DNA of 64,000 bases from NCBI GenBank assembly GCA_966674685.1, contig CBKWJC010000012.1:1-64000 (forward strand), in the 5' to 3' direction. This document shows, piece by piece, positions 60,057 to 64,000 of the stretch. Positions within the stretch are counted from its first letter, which is position 1, and each line of letters opens with the position of its first letter. The notes beneath the pieces are model-generated. The model was not told the origin of the DNA, did not search any database, and saw nothing but the letters and a program-made list of their open reading frames with translations. Origin of the DNA: Thainema sp966674685. Its GTDB lineage: Bacteria > Cyanobacteriota > Cyanobacteriia > Phormidesmidales > Phormidesmidaceae. The position numbers and the translations under genes are program-made.

Positions 60057-60401
60057 CTATTCACCTTGCCTGTCTCGGTCATACTTGCTCAATCGCTTCT
60101 TGCAAATATCGATGACGCCCTTGGGAGTTGCCTGAGTCTTTTTGCTAAAAACTTCCAAAATTAAGATGGCATCATCGTCAATGCGATAGATAATTCGCCA
60201 ATTTTGCTCCGCGTCTCTAATTTGAAGTTCATGGCAGTTTACTCCGATGCTTGGCATTGGTCTCGACTGGGGCATACCCATACTTTCGCCCTGTTGGAGT
60301 TGCCTTAACAGGAATCCAGCCTCAAGTCTGGCAACTTGGCTAAAAGGTGGTGTCTTGATTTCACCATGAAGCCAAACCAGAGGTTTATCATCTCTACCCA
60401 T
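60057..60401 (-). CDS. HigB-like toxin (Gp49/RelE family)
   Basis: The 114-residue protein starts MGRDDKPLVWLHGEIKTPPFS and has EAGFLLRQLQQGESMGMPQSRPMPSIG, HELQIRDAEQNWRIIYRID, and ILEVFSKKTQATPKGVIDICKKRL, the Gp49-like HigB pattern. These toxins cleave mRNA on translating ribosomes. A 16-bp palindrome sits just before its start codon. Confidence 0.88.
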   Translation of the reverse strand: MGRDDKPLVWLHGEIKTPPFSQVARLEAGFLLRQLQQGESMGMPQSRPMPSIGVNCHELQIRDAEQNWRIIYRIDDDAILILEVFSKKTQATPKGVIDICKKRLSKYDRDRQGE

Positions 60402-60406
60402 GCTTT

Positions 60407-60422
60407 ATATCATATCTGATAT
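60407..60422 (-). promoter_or_regulatory. Palindromic operator of the higBA-like operon
   Basis: A perfect 6-4-6 inverted repeat ATATCA-TATC-TGATAT lies six bases before the toxin start codon, where an autoregulatory HigA/HigB complex would bind. The match to any known HigA box was not checked. Confidence 0.6.
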
Positions 60423-60432
60423 ATTCATCATG

Positions 60433-62856
60433 CTAACAAAAGCGGGATTCTCTTTGAGGCAGCTTTGTTGTCTTGAAGAGAAGCGCGCTTTGGTGAATTT
60501 GGGATTTCACGGGTTTGGCTTGGTTTTGATTTTTTGATGCTTTCACCTTGCCATTCACGATAGATCCACCGCGTTGATACTCGTCAAAGCTGAAGGCGTC
60601 TACTTGGATGGCGTCGTTTCGCAGTTGCTCAGCGTCGCGTACCAGCTTGGCTTCTGCTGCGCTGATCAATTCCTGTTCAGCCGCTAGATCCAACAGTTGA
60701 TCGGGTCGGCCTTTTGGCAGTTGGCCTTTGCGGCTGGCGGTTTTGATTTTTTGGAGAATTTGATCGGCGTCGTGGGCGGCGGCAAATGCCTGTTCGATGC
60801 GGCCTAGAGCTTGGGTTGGATCGGTAGGAACGTGGATGCCTGCGGTAATGCGATCGCGACTTTCGGATTGCTGTTGCAGGAGCTGAGCGACTTGATGCCC
60901 CAGTTCGTCTGAGGGTGGTTTGCCAATCGGATTCAGGCGCATCCAGGGTAGGGCAATACCGCGCAGTAATGTCGTCAAAACAGGGACACGCAGATTGTCT
61001 AGGATGCCTTCAATGGCCTGCTGAACTTGGGCAAAGGCGTACTGGAGACTCCAGTGAACCAGCGGCAGGTCAGACTGGGGTGAACCTTCTGCCTCAAAGC
61101 GGCGTAGGGTGGCGGTTGCCAGGTACATCCAGGACAGGACATCGGCAAAGCGGCCTGTCAGTTTTTCTTCTCGCTTCAAGTTGCCGCCGTAGCTAAACAG
61201 CGTCAGGTCAGTCAGGAAGGCGAATATCGCCGATGACCAGGCCAGCTTGCGGTAGTAAACGGCTGTTTCGCCGGCTACTGGGGAGTGGACAAAGCGGGCG
61301 TGGGTCAGGCTCAGGACTTTAGCGCGGAAGCCGTTGCCGATGAAGGAGCCGAGGTGCGCCCAGAAGGCTTTATCGAAGGCTGCAATATCGCCGCTGCTGA
61401 GGGCTTGAATCTCTTGATACACATAGGGATGGCAGCGGATGGCACCTTGGCCAAAGATCATCAGCGTCCGAGTCAGGATATTGGCTCCTTCCACGGTGAT
61501 GGCAATCGGCATGGCAGTGTAGATGTTGGCTAGTAAGTTGCGTGGCCCCCGGCAGATGCCGGCACCGCCCATCACGTCCATGCCGTCGATGACCACCTGC
61601 CGCGCTAGTTCCGTCGAGTTATATTTTGCGATCGCAGATACAACAGCGGGTTGTTCGCCCTGATCAACGGCACCGCAGGTGTAGAGCCGAGCCGCATCTA
61701 CGATGTAGGTGAGGCCAGCAATGCGAGCCAGGGGTTCCTCGACACCGCCGAAGCGGCCGATGGAGAGGCCAAACTGCTGCCGGATAACGCTGTGGGCACC
61801 TGCAACTCTAGCAACCAGCTTGGCGACGCCTGTGCCGCTAGCCGGGAAACTAATGCCGCGTCCGGCAGCGAGGGACTGCATCAGCATCTTCCAGCCTTCG
61901 CCTGCCTGCTCGATGCCGCCAATGATATGGTCAATCGGCAGCACCACATCGTGGCCTTCCGTGGGGGAATTGTAGAACGGCACGCCCATCGGGTCGTGGC
62001 GCTGATTGATGATCACGCCTGGGGTGTGGGTGGGGATCAGGGCACAGGTGATGCCAACATCGGTGCCCTTGCCCAGCAGGTTATCCGGGTCATACAGGCG
62101 GAAGGCCAGACCCAGCAGAGTCGCGATCGCACCCAGGGTAATGTAGCGCTTCTTCCAGTTCAGCCGCAGATAGAGCTGGCCATCATCACCCTTGAACACT
62201 TCGCCGTGGGAGGTGAGACTGGCGGCATCAGAACCCGCATTCGGCTCGGTGAGCGCAAAGCAGGGGATGTCTTCTCCGCTAGCGAGTCTCGGTAAGTAAT
62301 GCCGCTTCTGCTCCTCGGTGCCGTAGCGCAGCAGCAGCTTGGCAGGCCCAAGCGAGTTGGTGACGCCGACCGTGGCTACGTGGGTAAACGAGCGGGAGGC
62401 CAGCTTCACCATGACGGCACTGTAGGCCAGGTTAGAAAAGCCAAGACCGCCGTACTCCTGGGGAATCATCATGCCGAAGAAGCGCTCTTGCCTCAGGTAG
62501 TCCCACACGTCGGGTGGCAGGTCTTTGCGCTGGTAAATTTCCCAGTCGGTGGCCATCTGGCAGACTTTTTCCACTTGATTATCGAGGAATGCCTGGATAT
62601 CCGCTGAGGGTGTCGGGTACGACTGCGATCGCAACCGCTCAAAGTTGGGTTTACCCGTAAAGAACTCTTGCTCAACCCAAGCATTTCCAGCTTCAATCGC
62701 TGCCCGCTCGGTGTCGGAAATCTTAGGCAGCAGGTGCATCGCGGTAATAGCTTTGACCAGTAAGCGGGTGATCAGGTTACGGCGCAGCCAGGGGATAAGC
62801 AGGATGCTGACAAGTGCGCTGATGGTGATGAGTAGGGTGATAAGTAAGGCGGACAT
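60433..62856 (-). CDS. fadE: Acyl-CoA dehydrogenase, FadE type
   Basis: The 807-residue protein has the long FadE layout (E. coli FadE is 814). It has an N-terminal membrane helix (LITLLITISALVSILLIPW), then the acyl-CoA dehydrogenase domains with FFGMMIPQEYGGLGFSN, CFALTEPNAGSDAAS and GGAGICRGPRNLL, and a C-terminal DUF1974 extension (residues about 480-770). It catalyses the first step of beta-oxidation, linked to a membrane electron acceptor. Next to a thiolase gene in the same direction. Uncommon in cyanobacteria. Confidence 0.94.
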   Translation of the reverse strand: MSALLITLLITISALVSILLIPWLRRNLITRLLVKAITAMHLLPKISDTERAAIEAGNAWVEQEFFTGKPNFERLRSQSYPTPSADIQAFLDNQVEKVCQMATDWEIYQRKDLPPDVWDYLRQERFFGMMIPQEYGGLGFSNLAYSAVMVKLASRSFTHVATVGVTNSLGPAKLLLRYGTEEQKRHYLPRLASGEDIPCFALTEPNAGSDAASLTSHGEVFKGDDGQLYLRLNWKKRYITLGAIATLLGLAFRLYDPDNLLGKGTDVGITCALIPTHTPGVIINQRHDPMGVPFYNSPTEGHDVVLPIDHIIGGIEQAGEGWKMLMQSLAAGRGISFPASGTGVAKLVARVAGAHSVIRQQFGLSIGRFGGVEEPLARIAGLTYIVDAARLYTCGAVDQGEQPAVVSAIAKYNSTELARQVVIDGMDVMGGAGICRGPRNLLANIYTAMPIAITVEGANILTRTLMIFGQGAIRCHPYVYQEIQALSSGDIAAFDKAFWAHLGSFIGNGFRAKVLSLTHARFVHSPVAGETAVYYRKLAWSSAIFAFLTDLTLFSYGGNLKREEKLTGRFADVLSWMYLATATLRRFEAEGSPQSDLPLVHWSLQYAFAQVQQAIEGILDNLRVPVLTTLLRGIALPWMRLNPIGKPPSDELGHQVAQLLQQQSESRDRITAGIHVPTDPTQALGRIEQAFAAAHDADQILQKIKTASRKGQLPKGRPDQLLDLAAEQELISAAEAKLVRDAEQLRNDAIQVDAFSFDEYQRGGSIVNGKVKASKNQNQAKPVKSQIHQSALLFKTTKLPQRESRFC

Positions 62857-62882
62857 GGTTGTACCTACAGGTTATCTGCGGG

Positions 62883-63007
62883 GTTGCCCTCACCCCCAAC
62901 CCCTCTCCCGCAGGAGAGGGGAGCTGAGCTAGGGCTACTGGATAGGTTCGGAGAAGTTGCTAACTCTTGTTCCCTCTCCCACGGGAGAGGGCTAGGGTGA
63001 GGGTAAC
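62883..63007. repeat. REP-like palindrome between fadE and thiolase genes
   Basis: Outer arms GTTGCCCTCACCC (62883) and GGGTGAGGGTAAC (ending 63007) and inner CCTCTCCCGCAGGAGAGGGG and CCTCTCCCACGGGAGAGGG hairpins. It is the widespread CCCTCACCCC/CTCTCCC bacterial repeat type and ends at the thiolase stop codon. Confidence 0.8.
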
Positions 63008-64000
63008 TAAATCATCAAGTTTTCAAATACGCCAGCCGCACCGATGCCGCCGCCGACGCACATGGTCACTAGGCCGTAGCGGGTGCCGCGTCGCTTCATC
63101 TCGTGCAGCAGCGTGGCGGTGAGCTTGGCACCGGAGCAGCCGAGGGGATGGCCCAGTGCGATCGCACCTCCGTTCACGTTCAGAATCTCCTCGTTGAGAC
63201 CCAGTTCACGAATCACGGCAAGAGACTGTGCGGCAAAGGCTTCATTCAGTTCAATCAGACCGATGTCACTGAGGCTGAGATCGACTTGCTTCAAGACTTT
63301 GGGGATAGCAGCTACGGGGCCAATGCCCATAATTTCGGGCGCAACGCCAGAGACGGCAAAGCCAATCAGTCGCGCCATTGGTTTAAGGTCGTACTGCTTC
63401 ACCACGTCTTCACTGACGATCAGCGTTGCGGCTGCGCCATCGGACATTTGGGAGGAGTTTCCTGCCGTTACCGTGCCGTCTGCTCGGAAGACAGGCTTCA
63501 GCTTGGCTAGGGCTTCCAGCGTAGTATCAGCGCGGGGGCCTTCGTCGGTATCAACAATAGTTTCAGTGGTTTCTAGCTTGCCGTTGATCCGTTGCGTTTC
63601 ACGGACGGTAATGGGGATAATCTCGTCCTTGAAGCGGCCCGCTTGAATCGCGGCCAGCGCTCGCTGGTGCGATCGCAGAGCAAAGGCATCCTGATCGGCG
63701 CGAGAAACGTTGAACTTGGTGGCGACGTTCTCGGCGGTCAGACCCATTGTGATGTAAGCTTCCGGGGCATCAGCTAGTAGTCCGGGACTGGGCGAAAACT
63801 GGTGGCCCCCCATTGGGATCAGGCTCATGGATTCGGTGCCGCCTGCGATGATCACGTCCGACTGCCCCCAGGCAATGGCCTGAGTTGCCATTGCAATCGT
63901 TTGTAATCCCGACGAACAGAGGCGGTTGACGGTGCAGCCTGCTACGGCATCGGGCAGACCCGCCCGTAGGCTGATCAAGCGACCTAAGTTGAAGCCCTGC
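63007..64000 (-). CDS. Acetyl-CoA acyltransferase (thiolase), 5' end outside window
   Basis: The 331 visible residues include the active-site nucleophile Cys in VNRLCSSGLQT, GGTESMSLIPMGGHQ, ELNEAFAAQSL and the second Cys in GHPLGCSGAKLT, followed by MCVGGGIGAAGVFE. The frame continues to the window edge; about 60-70 N-terminal residues are missing. It cleaves or condenses 3-ketoacyl-CoA and, being next to fadE, probably works in beta-oxidation. Complete enough for family assignment; FadA versus AtoB type cannot be settled. Confidence 0.93.
   Translation of the reverse strand, partial: QGFNLGRLISLRAGLPDAVAGCTVNRLCSSGLQTIAMATQAIAWGQSDVIIAGGTESMSLIPMGGHQFSPSPGLLADAPEAYITMGLTAENVATKFNVSRADQDAFALRSHQRALAAIQAGRFKDEIIPITVRETQRINGKLETTETIVDTDEGPRADTTLEALAKLKPVFRADGTVTAGNSSQMSDGAAATLIVSEDVVKQYDLKPMARLIGFAVSGVAPEIMGIGPVAAIPKVLKQVDLSLSDIGLIELNEAFAAQSLAVIRELGLNEEILNVNGGAIALGHPLGCSGAKLTATLLHEMKRRGTRYGLVTMCVGGGIGAAGVFENLMI

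Noticed and set aside
61651..62295. Long plus-strand open frame opposite fadE
   Set aside because: It is a shadow of a high-GC coding sequence; the composition is odd and no motif is seen.

Overview
The window looks like a piece of a cyanobacterial chromosome, probably from a filamentous (Leptolyngbya/Oscillatoria-like) strain. The reasons are the very dense HIP1 octamer GCGATCGC in both genes and spacers, a Rubisco accumulation factor (Raf1), a cyanobacterial-type Dps with a histidine in the ferroxidase site, AvaK/DUF2382 stress proteins, the RarA-methyltransferase fusion typical of cyanobacteria, and several families of short palindromic repeats. No transposase, integrase, rRNA or CRISPR array was seen. 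One partial tRNA (probably Asn) lies at the left edge, and a thiolase gene runs off the right edge.

Layout. 0-6 kb: housekeeping and stress genes (NYN nuclease, sugar-binding lipoprotein, LD-carboxypeptidase, a Fur regulator divergent from dps with a palindrome in the dps promoter, a thioredoxin-like ferredoxin, two small cyanobacterial ORFs). 6.8-9.2 kb: an isolated VgrG-like spike gene and a PAAR-like (DUF4280) tip gene, without the rest of a contractile injection system. 9.4-19 kb: pentapeptide protein, GNAT, dihaem cytochrome, a GNAT/cobalamin-binding fusion, a GST, a cobyrinate diamide synthase carrying an in-frame repeat insertion, an SRPBCC protein and a multi-helix mechanosensitive-channel-like protein. 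19-25 kb: hairpin cluster, acidic repeat protein, two GT4 glycosyltransferases, Obg and a GNAT. 25.5-29 kb: two PRC-barrel/DUF2382 genes flanking a membrane protein. 29.3-30.4 kb: raf1. 30.9-41.8 kb: a long plus-strand run that looks like an envelope glycoconjugate locus: PHP-like protein, a GT4 enzyme split into two ORFs, asparagine synthase, GlpD-like FAD oxidoreductase, SDR epimerase, hexapeptide acyltransferase, flippase-like membrane protein and alpha/beta hydrolase. 41.9-47.8 kb: GAF-PAS-GGDEF-EAL protein, rarA fusion, exbB-exbD. 47.8-60.4 kb: an accessory region with three toxin-antitoxin pairs, two lipase-like hydrolases, a HEPN-like gene and, at 52-56 kb, the most interesting system. 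60.4-64 kb: FadE-type acyl-CoA dehydrogenase and thiolase, both uncommon in cyanobacteria.

The 52-56 kb pair is a large STAND ATPase (nSTAND1 NTPase, one transmembrane helix, 14 near-identical WD40 repeats) and a small upstream protein. The C-terminus of the small protein and the N-terminus of the ATPase carry the same ~28-residue motif with a V-G-x-x-N-T core. This matches the RHIM/PP-like amyloid signalling motifs known from bacterial NLR-like pairs and suggests a prion-like signalling or defence module.

The spacers hold at least four palindromic repeat families. Two insertion events can be read directly: one element inserted into another with a 9-bp target duplication at 38.7 kb, and one element inside another at 33.7 kb. 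All functional assignments are from reading protein motifs and context; no database search was run.
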